A DNA stretch of 64,000 nt, from NCBI GenBank assembly GCA_013397795.1, contig VZTJ01003852.1:105840-169839 (forward strand), read 5' to 3'. Numbering within the stretch: the first letter of the stretch is position 1; the number at the start of each line of letters is the position of its first letter. This document shows, in pieces, positions 13,401-26,149 of the stretch. A model generated the notes under the pieces. It made no database searches. It saw nothing but the letters and a program-made list of their open reading frames with translations, and was not told the origin of the DNA. Position numbers and translations under genes: made by a program. This DNA comes from Orthonyx spaldingii. Its lineage: Eukaryota > Chordata > Aves > Passeriformes > Orthonychidae.

Positions 13401-15640
13401 GCAAAGACTGCAAAACTGGTAAGAAGAGTTGCAGCAACACACAGCCATCTTTCAGCTAACATCCTACAAACAGCAGCTACCAACAGCAAATGAATTGATG
13501 GGTCTGTGCTGAGGCAGTGAGCAGAGCTTTTCACAGCACAGCGCATTTGGGGTGTGCTGTAATTGGGGTTTGGTAGGTGTTCGACAAATTCAGGAAGTGC
13601 AATTTGCACCTCTTTGTGCCAGAAATTGAATGAGTCAGATCCTTAAAGCTTCAATTTCAGCTTTGCTTCTGCCTCCTCATTGTTCTGACTAATACAATGA
13701 TTTCATACCCAGCTAAGTATGGTAAAAGCCAGCTGCATGGCCTCTAGGTTAGAGCCAGCTCATGCTGGCGTCAAAGCTGAAAGACTCCCACAGATTTCAG
13801 GGGAGCAGCTGCAGGCCACTCCAGCTACCTGTACGCAAAATTATTAACTGCTCTAAAAAAACACACAAATCAAGATACATTTAACAATACAACACACTGC
13901 ATCAGAAGTCATTAGTATCTCAATTCTTAGGTGTCAAATTTGAAACATCTGAAAGAGGCCAGAAGTTCAGAAAGAACAAACCAGATGGACATAAGACATC
14001 TAACATATTAAAAAACATAGTAACCTCCCAGAACAAGAAACTTAAAACAGGCAGCAACTTTAAATGCAAATCTAGCTCTCTAAACATAAGAAAAAAAGCC
14101 CTAGAAAAAATGCTCTGTATGGTTTTGGCCCCAGATATGCCCCAATTACAGCACACCGTAAATGCATTATGCTGTGAAAAGTCCTGCTCACTGTCTCAGC
14201 ACACACTCTTCTAACACCGCAGGATCAGTGTCGTGTCTTAGCTTGGTATGACCTTGGTCCTGGGCAATACTGAAACCTGTGTCTTTCATGAGACTCTCTA
14301 TATACCCACTGGCACTTTTCATGGTCAGTACACACATTTACAGAATACAGGATTCTTTCCAATTTATTTAATGACTTACTATAATTGAAATATTTAAAAA
14401 AACATTTTTTACTACTGGGTAGGAGGTTTTCTCCTTCTCTTTGTAAATTAACTCTAGTAATTTATGAAGAACACTGATGATGAAATTAGTTAAAATAATG
14501 TAACATTTGAAAGATTTAGTAACAGCTTTCTTTCCCTGTATTCTCCCACTGGAACTACAACTTGGCAATGCGTTGGATAACTGTTTTTCCTTCTGATCTT
14601 GTGTAAGCAAAAACCTTGGTCTGACAAATGATATTGTGAGAGCAGTTATCTAAAACTGCCTGGAGCTCTGGCAGAATCAGGCCAAGGGCCTTGATGCTAA
14701 CCCTGCAAAAGGTAATGAGGGTTTGCTATTGGCAGAGTAAGATTAGATTTGGTTCTGTAAAGCTGCTGTAACTATGGAAAATGAAGACCTCATCATTTAG
14801 TAGTGTTCCTAGTTAGTCCACAATATTTTTTCTGAAAAGGTGAGAATAAGGTCAGTGGTGAGACCCAGAAGCTTCCTCACCTCTCTAGAAGAACTGCAGG
14901 GAGAAAGACCAGGGTAATTTGACACAGAGGTCAGACTTTGTATGTACTTGCTGTGCAGTATTCTCTAGTCTCAGAATAGTGCAGCTGACAGCTAGGATCC
15001 CTCCTTTCTAACAGATGTCAGGTGTATTTCAATAAATATCGAAACCATGGATAGCTTGCTGAGCCTGATGTGAAAACCAGAGATTCTAAGGTTTCCTGTA
15101 CGCCATTTGTAACCTCCTTAGAGGCCCCGATTATCAGCCTTGCCTGCCTATCAAGCACTACTTGCTTTTTGGGTCAGAGAGTCATCAAAATGGGGTCAGA
15201 GGACGAGCTCATTATTTCCCGTCTTCTCAGCAGTCTGCTCCCAGTGTGTTTCTTGGCTCCTCTATGACGCACATGGCATTGTTTGTGAAACAATGTCATG
15301 TTTTAATGATTTGCAAAGTACTATGAATCGTGCATATTAAAGATACTCAGCAAACATTAACAGCTGCTATTTAGTGCAGCAAAGTTTTGTAGAATTTCAA
15401 GGATATAGACTAATTATGTCTTGAACAATAAGCCCCCATTATAGTGACCTTACTTAAACTGCCCATCGAAACTTCAATAAACTGGCAATAGCATGAAAGA
15501 AATTAATATAGGATTTAAAAACTATTTAGAATCTAATTTGCTAAATCTGAAATAGCAATATTTTTAGAGGGATCTTAGTTAAAATACATAAAATAAATAT
15601 TAAAAAAAAAGTGTCCTTGCTAACTGATTAAATCTTCAGA
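7441..15640. other. Intergenic, 8 kb without a recognised gene
   Basis: AT-rich DNA with short simple repeats: an A/C-rich tract at 8116-8178 and an (ATAA)n run at 9163-9180. No coding exon, RNA gene or full transposable element could be recognised on either strand. Open frames here are short and of random composition. Confidence 0.5.
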
Positions 15641-15894
15641 ACCCGTAAAGTGTCTGACCCCAGCGTGACCCGCAGCCACTGCGCTGGTGTCATTGGCGTC
15701 ATTCCCGACCCGCAACGCCCGGAGCGCCTGCCCGGTGTGTCACGTCACACCAGCACCCGGCGTACCCTGCCGAGCTGCTGCTCCTGGACGGCGCAACCTG
15801 CGGCCGAAGCTGTTCCCGGTTCAGCTTCCGCACGGCCCGGGCCCGGCGCCTCCCGCAGCCGCCGCACCTAAGGCGGCCCGGCCGCTGCGCCACG

Positions 15895-15908
15895 GCGCCC
15901 CCTGGCGT
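15895..15908 (-). promoter_or_regulatory. CTCF-like motif
   Basis: Minus strand reads ACGCCAGGGGGCGC. It matches the vertebrate CTCF core (CCASYAGRKGGCRS) at 12 of 14 positions, including the whole AGGGGGCGC half. Found by eye; occupancy is not shown. Confidence 0.5.
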
Positions 15909-15949
15909 GGCGGGTTCGCTATGGCGCTCCCGCTGGCCCCGCGCCCTGG

Positions 15950-16170
15950 GGGAGCACCGGCCCCACAGCGGCCCCACGGCGGCCCCACAGCGGCCCCAGG
16001 GCGGCCCCACAGTGGCCCCGCGGGGAGCACCGGCCCCAGGGCAGGATAGCGGGGAGCTCTGGCCCCACAGTGGCCCCGCGGGGAGCACCGGCCCCAGGGC
16101 AGGATAGCGGGGAGCTCTGGCCCCACAGCGGCCTCACAGGGGCCCCGCGGGGAGCACCGGACCCACACCG
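15950..16170. repeat. GC-rich tandem repeat in CpG island
   Basis: A GGGAGCACCGG motif starts at 15950, 16023, 16081 and 16150. The 16023 and 16081 copies share a nearly identical 58-bp period that includes GGCAGGATAGCGGGGAGCTC. Between them a shorter GGCCCCACAG unit of roughly 10-12 bp is iterated. The complementary strand is G-run rich and could form quadruplexes. Long antisense open frames of Gly/Pro/Arg/Trp repeats across the block arise from the repeat and are not genes. Confidence 0.85.
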
Positions 16171-16205
16171 GCATGGCGGGGGAAGGGCCTGCCGGAGGCG
16201 CCGGA

Positions 16206-19200
16206 ACATTATTATTCTTAGGGACAGTAAAACGTTGTGGTGGCTGGTCCTTGCAGGAAACCTCATTAAAACTAATTATAGCTCCTCATTACAGCCGCAT
16301 TACATTTCTGTTAAGAAATACATTGAAAGATACAAAGTGGAGGAAGTGTCAGGGCAGTAATAACATAAGCTGAATAAACCGCGCCTTTTTGAATAAAACC
16401 TTGAGGGTCTCCCATATTTAACATAAAAGACAGTGTACCTGGTAGGCAGAAATCATGATCATCCCAGTGTCAGGAGCATGTTAACATTTCAGATTATGAA
16501 CAAAAAGTGCTTCTAAAATGATGTTCGTAGAGGTTAACACTAATTTCCTTCCTTAACATGTAATAAAGTTGTATTAAAATCATATTTGCATTCCCTATTA
16601 ATGCAACTCCACAGATGACCAACTGATTGAAATTAGAGAACATTTACTAGTTTGTTTTTTCCATTGCAGCTGCTGCAACAGCAGGATCAGCACCTCCAAA
16701 ATCTGCCTGGGCCTCTGGCAGCACCGGCCACTGGAGCTCGAGTCCATTTTGAAACCAGGGCAAAGTGAACAGCTGCTCGAATGAATGCTTGGGAACCCAC
16801 ACCCTCGATCTCTCTCAAATAATAATGTTTATTACATTCTTATTACACTGAAAAGAAAGCAATAAGCATTTGGGTAAACAATGAACACTACAGGCTGGTG
16901 TGTGGGAGGACATTACGATGTTATCCTGTCCAGCAATCTCTTCTCTCTTCCTATTTGATAATAAAAACAGTGACTGGACAAATGTCCCTTTCACACTTTG
17001 CTCCTCTGCTTTTTGATCTCTGTCACCCTCCATAAAACAATACAAACTAACCAAGCCATTAATAGTTTGTCAGATTCCAGAGTCTGGGATGCATTTTCAC
17101 CAGCCTATTTCTATCTGGACAGAAATGCAGAGCTGCCTCAGCAGCCACAAAAGCACAAGAGGTCCCGTACATCCCCCTGGCTCCTCTCATCCTGGAGGAG
17201 AATTATGGGTACGGATAGGAGTCCATACTGACATTTCTGCCATCTCTCCTGTGTCATCTCTCAGCACAGTCACCGTTCCACCCCTCTTTCTAAGTTTCTC
17301 TGCTGCTTAAAGCAGTTACAGCTCGAGTGACTCAGTACACCACAGGTCTTGGAGTCACTCTCCCATACAAGAAAATACAAGCTCTCCCTCTTTTCTATGA
17401 GATCCACTTTCTGCTGGTATTTGGTGAGACAGTGGCAACCCAGAACTGTCACCCAACACTTCTTCTCATGTAGCTTTGTTACCCTGTAGTACTTGGTAGG
17501 AACAACAAATATGCAAACTCAAATGAAATGGAACTGGAATGCTCCCGGTGACACACTTCAAGGCAGTGACTTGCAGGTGGGAAAGCATCTCTCTCTAAAA
17601 GATGACAACTCTGAAGTTACCTACAGGTGCATCATCTTTCAGATTCCGTTGAGCTGACAGCTTCCCCACCTACCTGTGTGAAATTTTATATAGCAACAAT
17701 GAAAGGAAAGTACTAATAGAGAAAGTGAGATAACAAAAACACAAAGTAGAAAAATATGCTAAAAAGAAGCTCAGCAGCGGAGTTAGAAATCAAACTTTCC
17801 CCTGAAAACAGCAACAGGAATCTAGCCAAAATACAATGGTCTTGGTATATTTTGGAAACTAGAAGTGGAATAATTAGAGGCACATCTTATTTAATCAGTA
17901 ATACATAAGAAGTGTTTTCTGCCACCCTAATTATGGATTTAGTCCTGTAAATCTTTACTTGCATAAGAAGTCTGTACTTGCAATGCATACTAAATGCTTG
18001 GAAGATGTTTATGCTGTTCTTTAAAAATTTGTTTATTAGGAGAATGAAACAAAGCAGTAGATTTCATCTGGTTATGAAAAAGAGGACACACATTTCATCC
18101 AACTATTATGGCACTCTCCTTCTTCTTTTAAGGTGAACACCACAAATTCTGAAAACATTTGGACTGAAATAAAAAGTTGATATTTTAGGTACATGTTTTT
18201 TTAACTGAGGATCAATCTGGCAAATATGAACAAGCAAGCTACTCTTGTTCAGCATAAGCATGCTGTATTTTACTTCTGAGATTGAGTTATTTTAAATCTT
18301 TACTGCTTTATTGTTTTAGAAGTGTCTAGATATATGTAAATATTTACACACATAAGTATTTTACAATTCATAGAATCACTTTAAAAACAGTGCACTTGCA
18401 GAAAAATATTAATATGAAAACATATAATATTAAAATGCTATTAATATAATATTTATGTTATACATTAAACACAAATTATGCTATATATTCAGAAAAGCGT
18501 TCAAGCTCTGACAGCATTATTTGACGGTTTACAAATGGAAAAACGGAAAGAAAACTATTTTATTATTCTCCACTAGAGGGAGCGAGAGCAGCTTTTGTTG
18601 CTGGGCAGATTCTGCACACAGTTTTATACTGCACCATTTAAACCAATTATGTCAAGTTTGGGAAAAAAAAAAAACAACCGAGCAATGTAGTCCATTATAT
18701 TATGAAATATGAAGTAACTCCTAAAATACTAAAGTCCTGAAATCTAAAATTTCATTGCTATTAGGTTACTTTCTGGAATCAATACTACGCTATGTTGATT
18801 TCTTTAGACTTGAATGTTAACATATTTATTTAAAAAATCTGAAATAAATAGAAAAAGTAACAGAAATTGTAATATTGAAAAGCAGTTACTAATTCGATAA
18901 CAAAAGAAAATTACCTAAATTGTACTTTCCACTGTGTATTGAATGTGGAACATTCCCACAGGTAGTGCATCGTTTTCACTGCTTCCTTAGAAATCAGAGC
19001 ATGACTTCTTTCACCCAACAGGTCACCCTTTATCTCAGAAGCTCAGAGAAGTCTCATCTCCCCAAAGACAATTTGACAGTAACTGTTCAGAGTGTCAACG
19101 TTTTCATTTCACCTAAATACCCTGATGATCCTATCCATGATATCCACACAAGTACCTGTCACTTTTAGTCCTCTGGACTCGTGGTCCTTCTGGTTTGCAG

Positions 19201-21855
19201 TTTGTGATAGGGCAAGAAAACAAGTGCTGGTGTCTGTGTGCCCACAGAACATGTGGGAACTGTCCCAGTCCACAGAAACATGAGACACTTGGTTTAGCTT
19301 CAGAGTACTGAGTTCTGATGCGTCCAAAGCCATTTGGAAAGAGGGCACAGGATGCCCAGTACCTGAAGGACAGTCATGGATGGCACAAATTCGAAGGCTC
19401 AAAAGTTACTTTTTTTTAAAACCCACTGCAGAAAGGGTAAAGAAGAAAGGCCAGGAGGGGTTAATATGTCAATTGGCAAAGTAATAATCTACCACTGGAA
19501 ATTTAAGTGACCTTGAAAAGTTGCAAATATTTCTTTATATACTGAGACGTGGGCAAACTAAGCACAAGGCAACAACTGTTCAGTTTCTGCTTGTATAGAT
19601 TTCAATGGAGGCCCTCTGTTCATGGTTCAAGAACAAAGACTTAACAAGGAAATACAACCCAGGCCTTAATATAATGTTTAAATTTAATTTTGAAGTTTAC
19701 AAAATGCTTACAAACAAAAAATCCTGTAAAATATATTTCTATTCTGCACTCCAGTTTAAATTTATTTAAATTTTCTAAGGTATTGGAGGCAGTTTAACAA
19801 TACATTCATTTCCCCTATCTCTGTTTAGGGAAAACTGTAGTTATTGATGGTATGAGAGCTATGCAGACAGATTGAAAAAACCCAACAAAACAAGCAAGTG
19901 ATATCGGAACAGTTACTGAGAAGGAAGGAAGGAAGGACTCTATCTTGGACACATAATGGCAGCTTTTGTACAAATAGTTCTGGCTGAGCAGTCACAGGGA
20001 TCTCTGTTGCAAGATCTCTGCATTTGGTTGGCCTAACACAGATCAGTCACACTCCAGCCCTCCAAAACAGCCCGTGCAGCTGTGGAGAGTGCGGCAGCAG
20101 CAGAACACTGAGCACACCTTGGCTGCTTCACACAACCTGAAAATCCCTGGTTCAGGTACTGCTGCAGATGACCTTATGAGATACGAGCCACTAATGGCAC
20201 ACTGCAGTTTAGTTGTGAGTTGAGGAAGTCACCTGCTTTAACTTGGCTGAAATATTTACAACTCTCAATCCAGTGGAGGACAGTGTATGTGTCCCCTCCT
20301 GTCTCCAATCATTGTTTACCTGCTCTGTTCTCACGAATCATAACACCATTGCTGTTCTGGTGTTTAAAAAATACCTTTTCTGAAATTATATTGCTTTGGG
20401 ATTTTACACATATCAAGTTATTAAAATGTTGTGTTAGGATTTCATGAAAGATTTGATATTTGATACACTGTTTATAAAGAATGTAATACTTTGGCAGGGG
20501 TGCTACAGTGAATAAAAAAGGAAACAGAAAGGAAAATCACGCAGTTCAACTCAATCTCAGACAAACTCAAAGTTTACAAACACTGTTTTATATAATATTT
20601 TCAAAATGTTTACAGATCAGAAGATTTTTTGACCAAAATGTCTGTCAAGATAAGCATGAAGCAAACTAAAGAACAAAGTTAGGAGTATATTTTACACTTT
20701 GTGCCTAATCTGCAGTAAAACCAAACTTACTGGTTTGAACAAAACACATGCAAAACATTTACTTCATACCCACTGGAGTAAAATATTTCAAGAGCAAAAA
20801 TTTAGAAAGCTGCTGCACACAGATTAATACTGTGATTTGAATGCCAGAAAATCAGACATAGCCTTGGTACCACAGAAAGAAATAATTTGTATTAACTAAT
20901 CAGTGCTAATTTGACCTTGATGGAATTTGCAGTTAATTTGGTATATTTGCAACAGGTGCAACCCACAACCAAGTCATACACTGAATGCTCTGAGATCTCT
21001 TACATGCACAAGTCTGACCCAGAGGAAGTGACTGCAGTGCCAGTGTGAGTCATGTTGGAGGCCCCGAGTTCTGTCTCCTTGCATGGTACTTCAGATGTTC
21101 AGCCAACTGCAACCACACCCTTATGCTCATACGTTTTAAACCAGAAAAGCGAGATATCACCATGTGCAAAACATGTTAGTGTTACAATAGCACTTAGGAT
21201 TAATAGGATTTTTCTTGATAAGATAGTTTATTTTACCTTCTTAATATACAACTTGAATTGCTAACATACAAAGCTGAAATTAAATAACACTGCAAAAAAG
21301 GACTGTTTTATCACCTCTTCTTTTGTTTTGTGAGTAAGTGTCATTCCTCCTGTGCTGTGACTTTCTGAATCAGGGAAATAACTATAATGAGTTGCAGAAC
21401 ATACTTATTCCTGTGGTCATCTTTATCTACAACATGGAAATGTAGGTTTGCTGTTGCCGCTGCCACTGAAGAACTTAAAAGTGTGTGGGTGGCAGCAGTT
21501 CAGTTCAGAAGCAGCAGCTACTGTACATACTCCTACCCATCCAATGTACCCTGCCAGCTCTTTAGGTTTCTTCTCCAGCTCAGTGTCCTATTCCTACTCA
21601 CTTTCTTCCTTCATTCTTGCTGCACTTCTTGTGGCAGTATAAACCTGGCTCCAAGCTCTCATGTGAGGCAATACTTAGTTTTGCTAGGGGAACCTCTAAT
21701 ATGAATTTTGACAAGTCACTGATAAAATAGCCCCTCCACTCCGGGGCAGAACTGTTAACCTCTGCAGCATCCCCATATGCTGAGAAACATCCTTCAGTCC
21801 TTTTAATACACATGCCAGGAAACTTTAACATCTCTCACAGGATACACAGAGGGTT
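16206..21855. other. Intergenic, no recognised gene
   Basis: AT-rich sequence with a (GAAG)n run at 19920-19936 and AT-rich tracts around 18350-18480. One exon-like segment with a good acceptor lies at 16670-16768 and is treated as a finding. No other supported feature except the CTCF-like motif at 18570. Confidence 0.5.
18570..18583 (+). promoter_or_regulatory. CTCF-like motif
   Basis: Plus strand reads CCACTAGAGGGAGC, which matches the CTCF core at all but one position (A for C in the GGC triplet, a variant often seen in real sites). It points towards SLC16A14. Motif only. Confidence 0.5.
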
Positions 21856-21859
21856 TTTT

Positions 21860-22110
21860 ACACAATTTAATAGAAAGAGGGTAGCCTTAGATTAAATACT
21901 ACAAAGAAATTCTTCCCTGTGAGGGTGGTGAGGCACTGGCAGAGATTGCCCAGAGAAGCTGTGGCTGCCCCATCCCTGGAAATGTTCGAGACCAGGCTGG
22001 TTGGAGCTTTGAACAACTTGGTCTAGTGGATGGTGTTCCTAATCACAGCAGGGGGGTTGAAACTACATGATCTTTAAGGTCCCTTCCAACACAAACCATT
22101 CTATGATTCT
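21860..22110 (+). mobile_element. CR1 LINE 3' end
   Basis: A 5'-truncated CR1 tail of about 250 bp. It contains the conserved TTCTTCCCTGTGAGGGTGGT block at 21910, the GCCCAGAGAAGCTGTGG block, a GATCTTTAAGGTCCCTTCCA stretch and the terminal CATTCTATGATTCT. It is well preserved, so it is a comparatively young copy in this window. Confidence 0.93.
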
Positions 22111-23190
22111 GCACTGTCCTCCTGAACGATCTAAGAAAATTGGACAGGACCTCCTATATCTGTAGCTGCTGTAATGCATCAGCTCTCGGAGAGAGAAAAG
22201 GGAAGACAGAAAAGACAAGTAGTTATTTTCCAAATGGAAATCTCCATGTCAGCAATGATAAAAATGTTGCTTTTCCCTCTATTTTTGAATTCCATTCCCA
22301 TGGTCTATCCTCAGTCTTGGGTGAGCTTGAAGATAGCAACTTGGTTCATTCTTTCCCATTTGAGTAAGACTCTGCAGCTATCATGGGAGTAGGCGGGGGA
22401 ATTGCTGAAAATGTTCATACTTGCTCAGAGTATTGTTTGAGAATGTTGTTTTGTGGTAAATCCACCAAAGATACCAAGGATTCTCTGCAGACAGGCAGTG
22501 GGAAAACAAGAAAATATGCATTATTTCTGTTTGGCAGTCTGGAGTTACCAAAAAGAAGAGAAGGCACAAGCTTTTAGGATGTCATAAGAAATCTGTACTA
22601 CTGTGCAGTCTCTATGCCAAATGACAATATTAAGTTGGGTTTGTTTTCCTTTTTGCCTTTTTCTCCAGCACCAATGTAACATGCCCTTGCAAATATACAG
22701 AATTCTTGTCACCCATAGAGGCTCATGGAAGAAAGAGGAGGCAAAATCTATAAATACCATAAATTATCTTTCCTTTTAATTGTAACTGTGTAATGAAGAA
22801 TTGGCCAAGTCGTTTGGTGATACTTTGCACTGGTTAAAAGTTCAGTGGTTGAACAAAACTGGGAGAAGGAATTTTTTTCTGTTCTATATCTTGGTGCTGC
22901 AGCAACCAAGCTTCTATTTCAAACCTTTCCTTCTTCATCAATCACTGCAGCACTACCACTTTATGGGAAGCAGGGTAGCAACTTAAAGACAGCTTTAGGG
23001 AGCAAAGTGATCAGCACTACATCAAAAGCAGAGGAAAAGTGCTGGGAAGATAAATAGCACTTTATATTCTCATCAGTACACATTTCCAGAGGGCTGAATG
23101 GTCTGCAAGCTCTACAGCACTGCTTCCCTCTTGAGCAATGGGGATTAAGCAAGTCATTGAAGATGAAGAGTATGATATGAATGAATGAAC
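22111..23190. other. Spacer between two CR1 copies
   Basis: No gene, RNA or repeat could be recognised. Open frames on both strands are short and of random composition. Confidence 0.5.
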
Positions 23191-23194
23191 TGCT

Positions 23195-24222
23195 GTGGGT
23201 TAAAACTGGATGGATTGCTGGGCTTGAAGAGTAGGAATCAAGGGGTTGATACTTAGTTGATGACCAGTACAAGCAGAACACTCAGAGGTCAATACTTGCC
23301 AGAATTGTTCATTACCTTGATTGTAACTTGGATAATGATATAAAATGCACCTGCAGCAGATTTTCAGACAATACTAACTTAGAAGGGGTGATTTTCAAAC
23401 CAAACAGTGGAGGTTCAGTTGAGAGGCTTTTGAGAAACTTAAAAACTGGGTGAACAGAAACGTTACAAAGTGTAACAAGGAGTGCAAAGTGAACACATGC
23501 GGTTGAATAGTGCCAGGCGCCAGGGCAGGCTGTCAAAGCAACAGCAGCAACTGAAGAGCATGTGGTTGTCACAGTGGACACTATGTTGAACGTGAGCCAA
23601 CAGGGTGTTTTCATTGTGAACAAAGTGAACCACACTCTGAGCTACATTAGGAAAGGAGCACGGACAGCAGATGAATGGAAATTATTATCCCTCCTTATTT
23701 AGTGATAGTGAGTCCACACCTGGGATAATGTGTCCTGTTCAGGAATCCCCAGTTCAAGAAGGATGTCAAGAAACAGGAGAGGGGCATGCAGAAGGCTGAT
23801 GAGATAGTAAATGGCCTGTAGCATACAACTTGTGAAGAGAAGTTGAAGAAGTTGGGCTTGGTTTGCCTGGCAGAGAAGAAAATAAGGTTAGACAAAATCT
23901 AAAACCACCCAAAGGGGAGTGGCAAAGATCATTGAGCTGGACTCTTCTCAGTAGTAGTGAATGGCAAAGCCAGAAGGAAAAGTCACAAGCCAAGTCCTTG
24001 GAGTTGTGACTGGATGCCTGTGACTGTGCATGGCTAGTGCTACACAGGAATATACTGCCCAGAAAGGCTGGCCAGTCTCTATGTTTGAAGGCTTTCAAGG
24101 GCAGCTTAAGCAAGGCAATGACTGACCTGCAATACCACAAGTCACAGTTCTGTTTCCAGTGGAAGGCTGGATAGGGTGGACCCGAGATCCCTTCCAACCA
24201 CCACTCCTAGGACTATGCTGCC
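23195..24222 (+). mobile_element. Old CR1 LINE copy, about 1 kb
   Basis: The diverged sequence follows the CR1 3' order: a GGATTGCTGGGCTTGAAGAG block at 23212, an ATGATATAAAATGCACC/CAGATTTTCAGACAATAC block at 23335-23375 (ORF2 end), a GTGAACGTGAGCCAACAG-like stretch near 23580, a GAAGAGAAGTTGAAGAAGTT segment near 23835, and a GATCCCTTCCAACCACCACT tail at 24186. It is visibly more mutated than the 21.9 kb copy and has no open ORF2. Confidence 0.8.
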
Positions 24223-26149
24223 ACAGCGCCCCCCAGACAGTAAAGGAAATTGAGTTATCAATTTTTCCTACTTCTGCATTCTTCCCTCTCTCCCTCCATT
24301 CCTCTTTCCCTTTAAGTTGTATTATGACATCTAATTACCATTATGTTTAAGGGACTAGTAAAACATCCTTCCTTTTCAGTTGGGGATACTCTGCTTGCCA
24401 TCCAAGCATTTTACACAGTTAAGATTTCTAAGGCACCAGAGTCTGTCAGACTTTGTTTACATCGTATTTTACTGGATCAGGCACCTTATTCTTCTTAGCT
24501 AAAAACTGCAGACTTTTTCTGATACCATAGGATTGTCCTCCCCATTCTTACAGCATGGACTTTTTTCCTTACCAAACATAATTTATACTTTTGCTGTTAG
24601 ACCTGCACAATTTAATGGTCACAATTCAAGTAGATCCATACACACTCATCTTCCCAAGAGACAACATAAATCCAAGATTATAGCCCTGAACCAAAACTGC
24701 TGAAGCAGTATGACACAGCTGGGTGAATTCTCCATCAGATCAAATCTCTGTTGGCACAAGGATTTAGGCACATAGGCATCATGTCACGTACTGGAGGCAC
24801 TGGGTTAACAGCCAGTCAGATCTCTTTCTGTGGCAGATTTAATAAAGGAGGTTAGCATGTTAGATAATTCATAACTCCAAGTGTATGTGTCTCAAACTTG
24901 AGTAATAACACTAGTCAATAAGCAGCAAATTTCAAGTGTCAAGTCCCTAGCATTAAACCTTTTAAGAAACCACACTCTAGTCAAAAAGCTAATGCCAAGT
25001 TCTAAATTAAATTCTGGGATAGCAATGCCCATACAGTGTTGGACAAGGTATTATTGTAAGAGAAGAAATAATCGGGGAACATGTATACTGCAGAATGACA
25101 CACGTTTGCCATGCACTATCACAGTCTTTTAGAATGGAAATCTAGTTTTGAAAGAGATGTAAATAAATCCAATCACAAGTTTCTGACACTAATCTAGTTG
25201 TTTATTCTTGAAAAGGATTATTTTTTGAAGACTACAATGCAAAGAAGTGTAAGTTTTATGTAAAGACTGAAGCCATAGCAATAGCCCATAATCTGCCATA
25301 CACTTGAACCAAACCCAGATAGAAGTGTTTCATGTTGATATATTTGACAGACTAGATACATACTGGAACAGCACATTTTTTTAAATGAAAAAAATAGATC
25401 AGATTTGCATTTGTAAACAGCAGTAAGGGTCAAGTAAAAACGTAGAAAAAATATTTTTAAAATCCCAAATGCATATTTTTAACTCCATTCATACCATTTC
25501 TTCTTTAGCAGTGTTGGTGCCACGTTTTGCACATAGGCAGTATGTGTAACACCATTAAAACTTTCCTGTTGGCCTCTCCTCATTTTGTTTTTTCTCAAGG
25601 CACTTCTTATTACTTCCTGAACAGCCATCATTTATACTACTCAGTGCGCTGCTGGGAGGTCAAGAATCTCTGAGGATGAAAGTTATGCGTGGTGGCATAC
25701 AGTCACCTTAGCCTGAGTATATTCACTGAAAATAGAGCAACGAATTGCAGAATGTAGACCTCATTAGTCAGGTTATTCAGGAAGATACAACCGAGGAGCG
25801 GATACTGGTCTGAAAAAGTACTGTATTCTTGCAGCTCTTCTCCCAAGGGTGGAATATTTTTGAATCTTATTTATTGCGCAAATAAGGTCCCATACAATGA
25901 AACTTCCCAAAGTGCATTGTCAGGGTGGTTTGGATACATAAATTCAACCAGCCACTATGAAATAAACATAATTCAATGGCCGTTAAAATCTTGATACCGG
26001 CTGCTTTTATTGGATTGTATCCTCCAACTCTCTGGGATGTAAATTTCCGGCCATAACCTGTGCAGCAATAAACTTCATTCAGCCACAAGAGTGTGCATGT
26101 GAGAGGACTGCAAATCTGCTCCGCCAAACCAGAATTAGCCGGTATCGCA
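24223..26149. other. Upstream flank of SLC16A14, nothing recognised
   Basis: AT-rich DNA with a pyrimidine-rich run near 24280-24315. No coding or repeat feature is supported. Enhancers for the adjacent promoter could lie here, but none can be named from sequence alone. Confidence 0.45.

Larger units (their letters stand above)
15645..16205. promoter_or_regulatory. Orphan CpG island
   Basis: A sharply bounded GC- and CpG-rich block about 10 kb upstream of the SLC16A14 island. It contains a CRE-like TCACGTCA core near 15739, a CTCF-like core at 15895-15908 and a GC-rich tandem repeat array in its right half. No coding exon could be assigned. It could be an alternative or lncRNA promoter, or a GC-rich repeat island with insulator function. 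Confidence 0.45.

Noticed and set aside
15687..16360. Several overlapping Gly/Pro/Arg-rich frames on both strands
   Set aside because: Translations of the GC-rich tandem repeats, open in several frames at once.
19109..19402. 97-codon minus-strand frame
   Set aside because: Reads smoothly but has no family resemblance, splice context or repeat identity that I can support.
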